Assembly (NCBI RefSeq): GCF_024679095.1
Contig: NC_066513.1
Location: forward strand, 14,563,710-14,627,709
Direction of reading: 5' to 3'
Length of the DNA stretch: 64,000 nt
Source: Eriocheir sinensis
Lineage: Eukaryota; Arthropoda; Malacostraca; Decapoda; Varunidae
Part shown: positions 36,310-49,130 of the stretch, one piece after another
Position numbering within the stretch: position 1 is the stretch's first letter
How the letters are laid out: every line of letters starts with the position of its first letter
Translations under genes and position numbers: made by a program
Notes under the pieces: generated by a model
The model's database searches: none
What the model was told of the DNA's origin: nothing
The model's input: the letters and a program-made list of their open reading frames with translations, nothing else

Positions 36310-36496
36310 CCATATGTATACTTTGTTATCACACGTTTTCTTTTTATATTGATACTTCGCTGATTTATCTCCGCTGGGAAGGGAGAGAAAAGAAAGAGGA
36401 AGGAGGAAGAGGAAGTGAAAGAGATGGAGGCGTAGCTGTTTTCTGTACATGAAGACACAGCGAATGAGGGAAGAATGTGTAGTTTAATGTAGGTAC

Positions 36497-36736
<240 letters not shown>

Positions 36737-36794
36737 ATGGCTAACTGATACTCTTCTCTCCCTCCCACTTGCTGTACTGTGAGGTCAACACCGA

Positions 36795-36833
36795 GGAGGA
36801 GGAGGAGGAGGAGGAGGAGGAGGAGGAGGAGGA
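36795..36833. repeat. (GGA)n microsatellite
   Basis: About 13 GGA units. Confidence 0.94.
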
Positions 36834-36839
36834 GAGGAA

Positions 36840-37205
36840 GAGGAGGAGGAAGACATGAAATCCGAACCCTTTCTAAATTGTGCATTATGAGATACAGATT
36901 CCTCCTCTTTCTCTCTCTCTCTCTCTCTTCCTCCTCCACCACCCCTTCCTCTGACCTCACTCCCTTCCTCCTCCCCCTCCTCCCATAATCCCCCTTGGCG
37001 TTCATATGTATATCTGGTGTCTTGTCAATGGTGGGCATCATATGTAATGGTCGGATAAAGCGGAGAGCGTGCTGACAAAACGCAACACACATTGACTCTC
37101 TCTGACAATAAATATTACCTTGGACGCGTTCCTCCCCTGAATTATTTAGGCCCGGGTGTTGTTCCTCGACCGCACGCCATGATCGGTTATTAGCGCTTCG
37201 TGTCA

Positions 37206-37208
<3 letters not shown>
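36840..37208. other. unique DNA, no gene seen
   Basis: Short CT run at 36907-36928. The block 36990-37205 is non-repetitive and unassigned. Confidence 0.4.

Positions 37209-37278
<70 letters not shown>
37209..37278. repeat. (GA)n microsatellite
   Basis: About 35 GA units. Confidence 0.96.
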
Positions 37279-37281
<3 letters not shown>

Positions 37282-37294
37282 GTGGTGCACTCTG

Positions 37295-37735
37295 GTGGTG
37301 GATGGTTGATGCTGGAGGAGATTATGTTGGTTTATGGATGCTGGGTTGGATAGGTGGATGACTAGACGGGTGAAGGGAGGGATAGTCGAAGAGGAATGTG
37401 GAAGAGGATAGTGGAAGACGTATTGGTGTTTATGGTTGATGCAGGAGGAGATTATGTTGGTTTATGGATGCTGGGTTGGATAGGTGGATGACTAGAAAGG
37501 TGAAGGGAGGGATAGTCGAAGAGGATAGTGGAAGAGGTATTGGTGGTTATGGTGCATGCGGGAAGAGATTATGTGGGTGTATGGATGCTGGGTTGGATAA
37601 GTGGATGACTAATAGCGTGAAGGGATAGTTGAAGAGGATGGTGGAAGAGGTATTAGTGGTCATGGTGGATGCTGGAAAGATTATCTGGGTTTATGGTTCT
37701 GGGTTGGATAAGTGGATGATTAGATAGGTAAAAGG
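37295..37735. repeat. 113-130 bp tandem repeat, four copies
   Basis: The marker G(T)TG(G)ATGCTGG-like starts at 37305, 37435, 37552 and 37665 (periods 130, 117, 113). Each copy includes GAGATTATGT, ATGGATGCTGGGTTGGATA and GTGGATGACTA. Copies 1 and 2 are nearly identical; later ones have small deletions. Confidence 0.92.
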
Positions 37736-38355
37736 AGAGTGGAAGAAAGTTAGAACAATGTGGTTTGATGCTAGGTAAGAGGAAAGGTGACTGAAAATTT
37801 TAAGGAGATAAAAGGAACAAAAATAAGTTAGATAAATGAATGGATAGAAGAGAGAGATACAAGTTGGGAGTAAAGAAACAGATGGATAGCAGTCATAGAT
37901 GGATTAATAGACAGAAAGGAAAATCAAGGGATAAAAGAAGGAAAAAAAGGACAGAAAGCTGATAAAGAGGTTAGAATAAAAAAAAAATAATATAAAGATG
38001 GAAAACCAGTGAACATAGAAAATAAAAAAAGGGCAAAGTTTATGATGTGGAGCAAAGGGTAAAAAAGAAATGGATTCAAGAGAGAGAGAGAGAAGAAGGG
38101 AGGATTAGAGGCAGGAGGTGGAGGGAAAGAGGGGAGGAGGTGTAGGTAGAAGGAAAGACAAGCGCGTAGGGAGGAGTGGAGGAAGGGGAGGAAAAACTCG
38201 AAAAGTGAAAAGAATTTGTGAGTAGGAATAAATGTCTACCCGGAGAGGCGAGGGAGAAGGAGGAGGAGGGAGGGAGGGAGAGAAGGAGAGAGAGAAAGAG
38301 AAGGGAGGAAGATGTAAGAGAGAGGCGACGAAGGGAATGCAAGAGAGACAGTGAG
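37736..38355. other. purine-rich DNA, no gene
   Basis: A/G-rich with no fixed unit. Confidence 0.55.
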
Positions 38356-38400
38356 AGATAGATAGATAGATAGATAGATACATTGATAGATAGATAGAGA
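38356..38400. repeat. (GATA)n microsatellite
   Basis: About ten GATA units with one interruption. Confidence 0.92.
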
Positions 38401-38580
38401 GACAGAGATATACGTCAACAAATGGAAAGGAAAGAAAAACAGAAAACGTTAAACCGTGCCACAAAACTGTCAGTGTGGATATTATACCAAGTTCGGTCCG
38501 TGTTTTAAAATATGAGAGACAAAAACGGAGATAAATCAGTGACGAATTAAAATAAACAGAAACGCGATGCAATAAAGCAT

Positions 38581-38582
<2 letters not shown>

Positions 38583-38660
<78 letters not shown>

Positions 38661-38662
38661 AC
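38583..38662. repeat. (AC)n microsatellite
   Basis: About 35 AC units plus GCAC variants, followed by CCCCCTCCCC. Confidence 0.95.
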
Positions 38663-38859
38663 AACATCCCCCTCCCCCTCCCCCCCATACAAGCACACAC
38701 AAACTCACACACACATAGTCATTTCCACACTTACACGAGCATTCCTACAGACCGACAAACAGATAGACTGACCAACACAACGGTAACAAACGGACTGAAA
38801 ACAGACAGCTTGACGGACAATTAACTAATCAGAGTGAGAGGAGAGTGACGGACAGGCAG

Positions 38860-39730
38860 ACATAGCAGCTTCAGGTTCAGGACCATCCATGCATCCGTCA
38901 TTCATCCAGTTAATCATTTAGCACAGAAAGAGAGACACATTTAGCCATCCAGCCATCGATTCATCCATTAATCAGGCATGTCAGTTAGCCAGCACACATC
39001 CGTCCAACCGGTCATCCGTCAGAGAATTGAATCAGTCAGGGAATCAGTCAGCCAGTCAGTCAATTATCTATCAAATCACGAAAAGGAAGTTAGTTAGTAT
39101 ACTCTCCATTTAAACAGCAAGACTAGATAACAACCTCTAAATTTAACACCCACAGTCATCCGTTTTGTCATCTGTTCACCCATCTGACAAGCCCTTGGAG
39201 TAAGTCTGATCCGAATATCCATCTATCTTTTTGTAAGTTCAGTTGCCTATCAATCCTATCTTATCACTTATACACCAATTCTTCCATTTATTCTTCATCC
39301 ATATTATCATCCCAACTCACCCATTTATCCTTATCAAGTGATCCATTATCCCATTGACGAGTTACCTGACCCACTCATCCATCTACCCTTGCATACACTT
39401 ACCACCGAACTAGTCATCCAATATACTAAAACTAAACCATTAAACTGAGGACTCGCTCATCCGTTCATCCACCTTTTCTTCATCCATTCATTCCTCAACC
39501 ACTCAACGAAACTAACCATTTATCTAACCTTCAACTGACTCCCTCGTCCATTATCCATATCATACAATCAACACGTCAATTAATACATATCAACAAACAC
39601 ATGGATACAATCATACACTCACATTTCAACAATACACATATACAAGAAATAAATCAAATTCCTCAACCTTCCACTCACCCATCGAACCCCCCTTTTTATG
39701 CATCCATCCATCCATCCATCCATCCATCTC
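38860..39730. repeat. degenerate ATCC-rich tract ending in (CATC)n
   Basis: ATCC, TTCATCC and CAGTCAGTCA words recur irregularly for about 850 bp, ending in a clean CATC array at 39702-39728. Probably an old tetranucleotide array. Confidence 0.65.
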
Positions 39731-39899
39731 GCATCACAGGCCCGAGCACTTAGCCTTTAGTTTCTCCCTTTCAGAAGTTCCGTCGTCCGTCCGTATTGAG
39801 ATAAAAATCCGTACGTGGCTTTGATGGACTTATTTGTGAAATGTCGCCGAACCCTCTCCGCGCGCAAACTTTCTTTATACGACCTGTGCACCGGTTAAC

Positions 39900-40030
39900 G
39901 AGGGGGGGGAGGGGGAGAGAGGGAGAGGGGACGAGGGAGAGAGGGGAGGGTGAAAGAGAGAGAAAGAGATGCAGAGAGAGAGACAGAGACAGAGAGAAAG
40001 AGAGAGAAAGGGAAATAAGGGAAACCGATA
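39900..40030. repeat. polypurine tract
   Basis: G/A-rich plus strand. Confidence 0.8.
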
Positions 40031-40735
40031 AATAGAGAGGAAAGAGAGAACAAGCTGATAAAAAAAAATGATTCAAAGAGAAACAAGAAAAATAAATCAA
40101 ATACAGTCACAATGTTTACAATGTCAAAGAAAATTATTGTTCCAGTGCTTATGGAAAATTTTCGAGTTATATATGCACATAAAAGGGTAAATCTGATTTT
40201 TTTTAATGTAATCATGATTGTTAAATGGATGAAATAAGAGTGTGTGCGGGCACATATATCTAAATCTTCTTGAAACATGAAGAGTTCTGTGGCGCAACAC
40301 TTCATTAGGAGGAGGCGAAGCTCCCTCTCACCCGCCGCCCGGGGCCAGGCCACTAATTAGCAGTGAGCTGATCCACCACGTGACCTCCAGGGAGGAACAC
40401 CTGTCGCAGTTTACCTGTGCCAGGAAAAATAAGACATATTGATTAGAGAAAATTTTCAACTTTCCTTTTCCCTGCGAGAGTGGCCATCTTTTTCTTTCTT
40501 TTTTTGCTTAAATTGTTTTACCTTGTGAAGGTCACAGCGTTTTTTGGGACAAGTCGTGTTTGTTATTTTTATATACATGGCGAGTGGGAATGTGGCTTTT
40601 ACATTCAGTAGGGGAGGGTCGCTCCTCCTCATGAAGGTCATGGAGTGTACGTGCTTTTGTTCTTTTTCTTATTATTATTTCTAACAATGTATTTTTAAAT
40701 AACACCTGCGTGGGCAGCATGACTAACTAGAACAT
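40031..40735. other. unique DNA, no gene seen
   Basis: Mixed AT-rich sequence, no recognised gene. Confidence 0.45.
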
Positions 40736-41108
40736 CCTTTCCCAGGTCCGATCCAGGAAATCGGCGCGCAGCCGACTCAGCTGTTAATCCTCCCTATCGG
40801 TAAAGGTAAATTTAAGGTTTAGGGCAAGCGCTACAGCTGCGCATGGCCTCGGTGCTCAACTTAGTCACAATGACCCTTGGGCCTGTGGCTGGAGGTATCC
40901 CATTAACCCGGGACACTGGGCAAGTGTGACATCCGGGTTTCCACAGTTTACCTTCCCCAGGTTTCCCCAGGTACCCATTTCTCAACCAGTCCGAACGGGT
41001 GGATGAACAACTGAGTAGACTGCACGTCGAGTATCAGGACCCTGGATTCGAACCTAGTCCCGTAAATTCGTAGACAGGCAGGCTAACCACTCCACCACGT
41101 GCTACTCG
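40736..41108 (-). mobile_element. tRNA-derived SINE with intact A and B boxes
   Basis: On the minus strand the head carries A box TGGTGGAGTGG (41097-41087), a full match to TRGYNNAGNGG, and B box GGTTCGAATCC (41054-41044), a full match to GGTTCGANNCC, 32 bp apart. These are internal Pol III promoter elements. A roughly 300-bp body follows, without a clear poly(A) end; the left boundary is therefore approximate. The tRNA-like part does not fold into a full cloverleaf by eye (the T stem is partly mismatched), so it is not a tRNA gene. Confidence 0.8.
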
Positions 41109-41575
41109 ATAAAATCAAGGGAAAGTAAACTCTGGTAAACTGGCTGTCACACTTGTGCTGTGTCACGGGGCCGCGGGTCTTACCCACCACAGGATCAAGA
41201 GCAGAGGTGAAGGAGATGAGAGCCGACGCACGCGCAACTATAACGCATGACCCCAACTTTACCTCGCCATAGTCTCTAATGCTATATTTACATTTTTGTC
41301 ACGCCCGAGGAGAACCACCGCTGGCAACGCTCAGTTCTTTATGAGGCGATAGGAAACACACTTTGCCTCATGTTATTTCAAGCCTGGGAAAGGAAAACAA
41401 GCCATTATTTGGATTATCAATGAGGAGGTCCAATAAAATGCCTTCCTTAAAGCTCAATATTCTGTATTTTTTACTGCACTGGAGCCACGAAAACCGTCAT
41501 CTGAAGAGGCTGTGAATGTGAATAGTAGATGGCGCGCCTTGTCCACCATGAGAAAAATAATGGCTGTGTGTTGCC
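41109..41575. other. unique DNA, no gene seen
   Basis: Non-repetitive. Nothing recognised. Confidence 0.4.
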
Positions 41576-41579
41576 TCGT

Positions 41580-41885
41580 GGTGGAATGGCTGGCTGACTG
41601 GCTGGGTGGCTGGCTGCTTGACTGGCTGGCTGGCTGGCTGGCTGGTCGACTGGCTGGCTGGATGGCTGGCTGGCTGGTTGACTGGCTGGATGGCTGGCTG
41701 GCTGGTTGACTGGCTGGCTGGCTGGCTGGCTGGTTGACTATATGGTAAGCTGGCTGGATGGTAGGCTGGCTGGCTGCCTTGCTAACTGAATGGTTGACTG
41801 GATGGTTGGCTGACTGGCTGGCTGGCTGGTTGGATGGATAGCTGGCTGACTGTCTGACTGTCTGATTGTCTGACTGGCTGGCCGG
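41580..41885. repeat. (GGCT)n degenerate tetranucleotide array
   Basis: GGCTGGCTGGCT with GACT, GGAT and GGTT variants for about 300 bp. A Gln/Pro/Ser frame on the minus strand is an artefact. Confidence 0.93.
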
Positions 41886-42419
41886 CCCTCCACGGTACAG
41901 ACCACACACAGCTCACTCACTCAACTCCCCTCTGAAAAAAGAGCAAAAAAATAATAATTCCCACTTGTGTGTTTAACTGGAAAATAAACAACAGCCATGA
42001 AGAGCGACTTTCACGGTAGGGGGAAAAAACATCAACATTCAAACAATTTCTGGTTTGCATGTCGACCTGCAAAAACAGACAAGCGATGAGGCCGGGGACC
42101 GTTCAGCCATGATTTTTACATTTAGGGTTTGACAGCCGGTTTGACCATCATGCGGGGAGTGGCTGTCACCGCACTGACGGCCGCGGGGGTCCTGCTAGTG
42201 GTGGTCCTGGTGGTAGGGATGGTGGTGGTAGGGTTGGTGGTAATGGTAGCAGCAGTTTTGGTGTTATGGTTATTAGAGTTTGTGGTGGTGGTAGTTTTGT
42301 GGTGTTTGTTGAGGTGGTAGTGGTGATGACCGTGGTTATGGTGTTGGCTCTGGTGGTGTAGTGATAGTGTTGAGGGTACGTGGCGATTAGAAAAGGTTGG
42401 TAGTGTGGTGGTGGTGGTT
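41886..42419. other. unique DNA then GGT/GTT-rich stretch
   Basis: 42190-42415 is GGTGGT-like and degenerate. No gene. Confidence 0.5.
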
Positions 42420-42460
42420 ATGTGTGTGTGTGTGTGCGTGTGCGTGTGTGTGTTTGCGTG
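42420..42460. repeat. (GT)n microsatellite
   Basis: GT array with GCGT variants. Confidence 0.9.
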
Positions 42461-42849
42461 TTCAAACTTGCATGTGTCGGCGTGAGTGTTTCTGAACATC
42501 GAAAAAGAAAAGAAAAAACGAGCGAAGAAAAAAACAAGCTATAAAAACGGTTTCCAAAGTCCACGATCACAAAGACGTGAATAAATAACACACTAATTAA
42601 ACATAAACGCACAAAAATGACTCTGAAAAAAGGAATATATATTTTTTTTTGCACGCAGGGAATGACATGAACGAACGGTAATTTATTTATCTACGCCAAT
42701 TAATTCATTTATTCATTAATTCACTCAGCTGCAACTAAATTACCGCATCCCTCATGAACAAATAAACGCGATAAAATGAAACTGTAAATGAAAGGAATCC
42801 TCGTTCACCTTACCAAACGCTTTTACATCTCATTTTGCGACCGGAGGTG

Positions 42850-43230
42850 TGAGGCTTTTTTTTCCATTTTTTTTTTTTTATTCCTCTCTTCTCTCTTCTC
42901 CTTCGTCTTCTTCTGTCTCCTTTCTCTTTCAATCATCGTCTCTCTTTTTTTCCCTATTCTCTACTTTCTTCAAATGTTTTCTGTCTCCCTTTTTTTCTTT
43001 CTCTCATCGTCTTTCTCTATTTTTTTCTCTTTCTTCTCCTTTCTTTAAACGTTTTTTTTCTTTCTCCCTCTTTCACTTTCTCTCACCGTCTCTTTTTTTA
43101 TGTCTTCTTTCTTTAAACGTTTCTCTTTCTCTCTCTTCCTCTTTCTCTCACCGCCTTTTTGTTCTCTCTTCTCCTTTCTTCAAACGGTTTTCTTTTTACC
43201 TCTTTCTCACTGTGTATCTCTCTCTCACCT
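42850..43230. repeat. pyrimidine-rich minisatellite, 67-75 bp unit
   Basis: TTTCTTYAAAYG recurs at 42965, 43040, 43108 and 43175 (periods 75, 68, 67), each copy followed by CTCTCACCGTC-like sequence. The plus strand is C/T-rich throughout. Confidence 0.85.
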
Positions 43231-43905
43231 TAAAGTTAACACATTGAAGATTAACCAAAAAAATTACTTAACCGGATCCAAACATCAAACCTATGAACAT
43301 ATTCGTCAAGACTCGTAACACATTCTATCATTTACATAAAGATTTTTCTGTTCACAAAGAGATTAAACTTAGCCTTAACGTACCCACCACCGCCAGTACA
43401 CTCACAGCATTAATTAATGAAAACAAACACTAGACCATTTCACTACCTCCTTACCAGCACACGACAAAGGCTTATTAAATTAACATATTACTATAAACTC
43501 CACGCTGCCTCCACATACCTAATATCAAGACTAAAAATTTGAACACCTCTTTTCGCACCTTCGCCGCACCTGTACAAAGCTCTTCCTTTCAAGTAATCGC
43601 ATTAAGCAGCGCCGCAACGCCTCCACGCACCCGACATTCATAACATTAAAATTAAACCACCCGGCCACCACCTTGCCGTCACCTGGACAAAGCGTCCCTC
43701 TAATGCCTACTCTTTCGGGCAATAAATCACGTGGCTCATGAACACTTGGAACGCACGGTGGCGGCGGCGGTGGTGGCTGCGGGACAGGTAGACGGGACGC
43801 ATGTTTCAAATGTCTCTAAGGGTATGTGATCCCTGAGTGAAGACGCTCGGTTGTTGCTTCGAAAATTACCACGGGGTGTCTGGAAAATACTCTCATTGTG
43901 ATTAA
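43231..43905. other. unique DNA, no gene seen
   Basis: Non-repetitive. The minus-strand frame 43809-43531 has a Pro run and no domain. Confidence 0.4.
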
Positions 43906-43980
43906 CGTAACCTTACCTTACCTTACCTTACCTTACCTTACCTTACCTTACCTAACCTAATCTAACCTAACCTAACCTAA
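43906..43980. repeat. interstitial arthropod telomere-type array
   Basis: Eight CCTTA units at about 43911-43950 followed by six CCTAA-type units at 43951-43980 (one TCTAA variant). CCTAA is the complement of TTAGG, the common arthropod telomere unit; CCTTA is a one-register variant (TAAGG). Confidence 0.9.
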
Positions 43981-44989
43981 CCTGACTTGACCTGTTCAAA
44001 AGTGGCCGCTGCATACCTGTACAGAGAAAGGACACAGGTGCTCACGGGCATTCCCAAGCATGGCCATCCACCCCAAGCACCGACAAGCATTAAATGTACC
44101 ACAACACATCAACATTTAATCACACTACATTACAAGCCGCGAGTGAAATAAACTATGACATTTAAACACACCGACACGCCACTACATTAATAATATAACA
44201 CTTCCTAAGTCAGGCAGCGTGGCACTCTCTTCCCCCAAGCCGATATTTCACCGGGGCTCTAGTGGCGGAAATCCCTGGGTGAGTCGTGGTGGCACTGAGC
44301 CTTAGCAGCGCCCGCCTCGACGTCCCGCTCCCGGTTACCTCATTTCGCAACTCGGGTATAAAATATATTATAAATGGAGTGTTAATTAATTTCGCCTTAT
44401 AAAATATTCAGCGCGGCGCTTAATATAATGTCGCCAGTCGGTTTACCTGGTGCACACCTGTTAGCTCGGCGGAAGGTCTCCATTACAGGTGATAAAGGTG
44501 TGAGCGGGACGCGGGAATACGTGACGCAGGAAGTTGGACTATTTCTTTTCTCTATTTTTTTTTCGGGCCTGCTAATTCTTTCGGTGAGGTTTTGGTGGCT
44601 TTTAGTACTGCTGGAAGTGCATATATATTTCCATTTTTATTCTGTGCCTCCCGAGTTCAGTTAAAAAGAAACGAGTGAGAAATATCTGTTGAAACTACCT
44701 CGGAGTCTTTCATTCGAGTTGCTGATTTTTACATGATTCTCTGTGTGAGGTTTTATTTTTTTTCATACCCGCGAACTGGGATGAAAAGTTGTTCTCGTGA
44801 AAGGGAGGTGCCTCGAATCCCCCAGCGCGGAGAATAAGCTCTTTTTATCAATATTTGCAGAAACACAACAGCTTGAGGCAGCAGGAAAAAGAAACCTGGA
44901 ATATTTACAAGCACAGTCTGAATTTAGATTTACGAAAAAAAAAAGAACGTGAGCGGAAAAATACACGACGCGCCGAGAGAAGGCATGAA
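43981..44989. other. unique DNA with a TATA-like site, no gene called
   Basis: GGGTATAAAATATA at about 44354-44367 is TATA-like in a CpG-containing context. Nothing downstream is recognisable. Confidence 0.35.
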
Positions 44990-45430
44990 AGTTGAGATAA
45001 TTACCTGGATTTAATCATAAACGTGGGGGAATGTGGAAGCGAGAGACGGAGAGAGATGAAGAGGAAGAGGAGGAGGAGGAGGAAAAGTGAAGAAAGAGAA
45101 ACAAGAGGAGAAGAGAAATCAGACGAAAAAGAAGGCAAAAAAATATAGAAATTAGATGAGAAATGAAGATATGGAAGAAGAGAAAGAAGAGAAAGAAAAG
45201 GAAGAGAAAGTAGGAGAAAAAGAAGTAGAGAAAGAAGAAAAGGAAGCAGAAGAAAAAGAAGAGATGAAACAAAAAACAAGTGAAAGAAGAAGAGAAACCA
45301 GAGAAAATAAAAGAGAAAGAAAATAGTGAAGAGAAAGAAGATTAAAAAGAAGGATCATGAAGAATAGTTAAAGGGTAATAAACGAAAAGTGAAGAAAGAA
45401 GAAAAAGCAAAAAAACAAAAAGGGAAAGAT
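44990..45430. repeat. polypurine tract (GAAGAGAAAGAA)
   Basis: A/G-rich plus strand. Confidence 0.85.
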
Positions 45431-45535
45431 TATTTTGATGACGATGGTGATTACAATGATGATGATGATGACAGCAACAAAAAACATGAATAACCACAAC
45501 TTCGAGAAGATTAAAAAAAGCCAACTAAAAGCCCT

Positions 45536-45536
<1 letters not shown>

Positions 45537-45597
<61 letters not shown>

Positions 45598-45599
45598 AC
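45537..45599. repeat. (AC)n microsatellite
   Basis: About 30 AC units with GCAC variants at the end. Confidence 0.95.
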
Positions 45600-45844
45600 A
45601 CTCATCAGAAAACTTCCGTCGGCGTGACGCTCGACTCAACTTGCCCGCGAAACTTTCTCTCTCTCGCATCCATAATATTTCTCAAGATAATTATAACTTG
45701 TCAAGGGACACTCCGATTCTCTCTCCTCAATTAGCACGTCACTTAACTGGGGCTCAACTTTAAACAGCAGACGATCCTAGTGGTGTATTATGCATATCCT
45801 CCACGTTGATGTCTCCTGCGGACCAATCGTACTGTCCCCCCCCC

Positions 45845-45850
<6 letters not shown>

Positions 45851-45918
<68 letters not shown>
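45851..45918. repeat. (CT)n microsatellite
   Basis: About 33 CT units. Confidence 0.95.
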
Positions 45919-45922
<4 letters not shown>

Positions 45923-46260
45923 CCTTCTTTTCTTCTCCCTCTCACTGTCTCTCAATCTTTATATTTCTGTCTATATCTATGTTTGTCATTTTATGTATGT
46001 TTGTTTTGCGTCTACTTCTTCTACTTACTTATATTTGTTTGCCTGTCTATCTTTCTGTATGTCTGTCTATCTGCCTGTTTTTTTTTATAGTTAGGCAGTG
46101 TTCTCTGTCTATCTGTCTTTACGTGCCTACCTGTTTATCTGTTGATCAATCCATCTGTGTTTCCATTTATCTATTTGTCTGTATCTATCTATTGTATTTA
46201 TCTCCCTGTGGGTTTGTATCTATCTATTCATGTATTCGTCTTTATTTTCCTCTGTTTTCC
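45919..46260. repeat. degenerate TCTG/ATCT-rich tract
   Basis: CTGTCTATCTGTC-like words without a strict period. Confidence 0.65.
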
Positions 46261-47346
46261 TGTCATCTTCCCTCCATCCCTCCCTCTTTCCCTCCCTCTA
46301 TCTCCCCCACTTCTCTCATCACGAATACATACGCAGAAGTAGAGGAATTGAATCGCCTCTCCTTTATAATAAACAGAATCAGATCCCATAATTCCCCGGA
46401 TGGCGGAGGAGGGAGGGCGGTGTTTTACATGGTCCTCTCAGTACTTCAACAGGATCAAATTAAATCCTATTCCTGGATCCATTTAGTCCTCCGCTGGTTG
46501 AGTCGATTGGGACGAGATGGATGAACGCTTGGTATCGGAACCTATATGTAGAAGAGAGACAGAGAGAGGGAGTGATAGAGAACGGGAGGATAGAGTTGGA
46601 TTCCCCTTGAGGAGTGTTTTAGCCTAAAGGTCGATGGTGTATTGATGGCGGCGAGAATAAAGGATCAGTTACCACGGATAAGGGGGTTTGCGTCATCTAT
46701 AATGCAAGGATTCCGGCGGTAACGAGGAGGGTATATACGGCGCCGATGCAATATAGAGCGTAGGGCGAATAACAGCAGCGGCGGCGGCACGAAGTGGGGC
46801 TTGATTTATATAAAGGAAAAAGTTGTACCTTGTTGGTCGTTGAATACAGGGTGTTTGCGGCGCGGCCCTCGTGTATGGCGGCAATGAATTCGTGTGGTGT
46901 GTGAAGTTTTAATGCTTGAGCTGAGGATAGTTTTTTGGAAAGGGTGGCAATGATATGAATAAGGCATGATGGTTTTCTTATTATTATTGAGATCCGTGTG
47001 AGGGCATGAAGGGGAAATATAAAATTGATATAGACCTAAACAGTCCCATTAATGAGGAGACATGTAAAAAAATAGAAGACCGAGATAGTAAAAGAAAAAA
47101 AAAAGAAAAAAAAGCGGAAGTGAGACAAATAATACCTAATGAGCTAAAAGATGTGTGTTTGTGTGTTTATTTTCGATATTAAAAAAAGAAGTAAAAATAC
47201 GGTATTAATGATGAAGATAAAAAACAATAGAATATAATAAAAGAAAATTAATCATAAAGTAGACTAAAGATCACAATCTTTAACATTATTATCGTTTTAG
47301 TCACAGGAGCAAGACATAAGCCAAATATAACAATGAAGTGAAAATC

Positions 47347-47349
<3 letters not shown>
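46261..47349. other. unique DNA, no gene seen
   Basis: 46380-46910 is CpG-containing and non-repetitive with several ATGGCGG words (46399, 46643, 46875). AT-rich afterwards. No gene recognised. Confidence 0.4.

Positions 47350-47422
<73 letters not shown>
47350..47422. repeat. (AAT)n microsatellite
   Basis: About 24 AAT units. Confidence 0.96.
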
Positions 47423-47424
<2 letters not shown>

Positions 47425-47579
47425 TAATAGAGATAATAACAATAGAATAAAACAGCAATAAAAGAAAAGTAAGCAGAAAAATAGACTTAAAACCATTACA
47501 TCTAACCCTATTATCTGTTTAGTGACGAGAGAGGGACAGAAGCCAGGAGCCGAGTATAAAAATAGATGTGAGCAAAAAG

Positions 47580-47935
47580 AGCAACGGTGACGCATCTGGA
47601 GGGAGGGAGGCAAGAGTTCAATGAAGGGATCAGATGGAGGAGGGAACGAGCAGAGAAGGGAGAGGAGGATACGGTCAAGGGGAGGGAGAGGAGTGAAGAG
47701 AAAGGGGCATTGATGGATGAGGATAAGGATATGAATGAAGTACAGTAATGGCTACGTGGGATAAAGAAGAATAAAGATAAGAATAAGTGGATAAGGATAA
47801 ACAAAGAGGAGAAGGGAGAACTAATATATGAGAGAAACATTTGGGGAAGGAAAGGGGAAGAAAAGAGAAGGGGGAAAGGAAGGAAAGACTAAAGGAATGG
47901 AGGGACACGGATGAAGGAAAAAATGAAGTAAGTGA
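47580..47935. repeat. polypurine tract
   Basis: A/G-rich plus strand with GGATAAGGATA words. Confidence 0.75.
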
Positions 47936-48086
47936 AATGTGGATGCTGCTACCGTAGAGTTTTACATTTTTTTTTTCGCATATTAGTTTATTTTCGTTTT
48001 TTCTAAATCCCTTTAGATATTGATGCTTTTCTTTATTTCCCTTATGACATGTTGCGTCTAAATAAATTACAATATCCGTGTCCTGA

Positions 48087-48087
<1 letters not shown>

Positions 48088-48174
<87 letters not shown>
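48088..48174. repeat. (AG)n microsatellite
   Basis: About 42 AG units. Confidence 0.96.
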
Positions 48175-48180
<6 letters not shown>

Positions 48181-48437
48181 GAAAAAAATAACGAGTTCCT
48201 ATCATTGTTTGCCAGTACCTTTTCCTGTTGTTATTGTTCTTGTTGTTGTTTTAGGGGAGGGAGGGTGTATACATTATTGATTTCTGTTGTTATCCTCGTT
48301 AGCATTTCTCATTGTTAATTATCTTTTTTTTTTATCTGTTCTGCAATACACGTCCACCACATTTGTCCTTCGAAGCAACAAGGAAAAGAATTGACGAAGG
48401 AAAAATAAATAAATAAAAAGATCCTGTTGTGTTTCAT

Positions 48438-48439
<2 letters not shown>

Positions 48440-48500
<61 letters not shown>
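48440..48500. repeat. (CT)n microsatellite
   Basis: About 30 CT units. Confidence 0.96.
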
Positions 48501-48503
<3 letters not shown>

Positions 48504-49130
48504 TCTCTCGGTCTCTCGCTTCCTCTCTCTCTCCACCATTGATGCAGTAATGAAACCTTTCCTCTTCATCACTCTCCGCTTAGCTGCGTGGCGTTGACCG
48601 GCAAGGCACAGAAAATTAGATGAAATGAAAATGGCAAAATGGAGAGTTAAGAGCAAAGTGTATGTGAGTGAAATTGACGGTAAAAGGGAGGAGGTTCGAG
48701 GGCTCCGGAAAAATAGGTCAAGAGAGAAAAGGGCAAAGTAATGAATGTGAATAATAGGAATAAATGAACGAGTCGGGCGGCAATAGATGTTTTTGGGTGT
48801 GTTTTTATTGCGCCCGATGACAAGAGCACGGCAGCAGCGGGAGTTTTTTTGGGCGTTTCGAGTGTGGCGCCGAGAAAGATCTTTAGTAGAAGGGCACTCA
48901 GGTCTTGGAGGCGTGGGTTTTTATGGCCTCAATGACGCTTAATTTTATCTCCAAGTCCTTTTATTGCCATCGTAAGTGGAAATAAGCGAAGGGTCTTAGA
49001 TAAAGTAAAAAAAAAAAGATTATGCCTTTGTCTCTTTCTGTAAAATGGTGCGGACTTTTTTTTCTTTACGTACATGCTCTTGTCAGCGGTTTTATTTCTT
49101 ACTTTTTTCTTTGGTTAATTGTTTTTTCAC
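48501..49130. other. unique DNA, no gene seen
   Basis: Nothing recognised. Confidence 0.4.

Noticed and set aside
41040..41100. tRNA gene suggested by perfect A and B boxes
   Set aside because: Stems do not pair well by eye and the sequence continues into a roughly 300-bp SINE body.
41454..41909. Gln/Pro/Ser-rich 151-residue frame
   Set aside because: Translation of the degenerate (GGCT)n array.
43531..43809. 92-codon minus-strand frame with a Pro run
   Set aside because: No domain, no supporting context.
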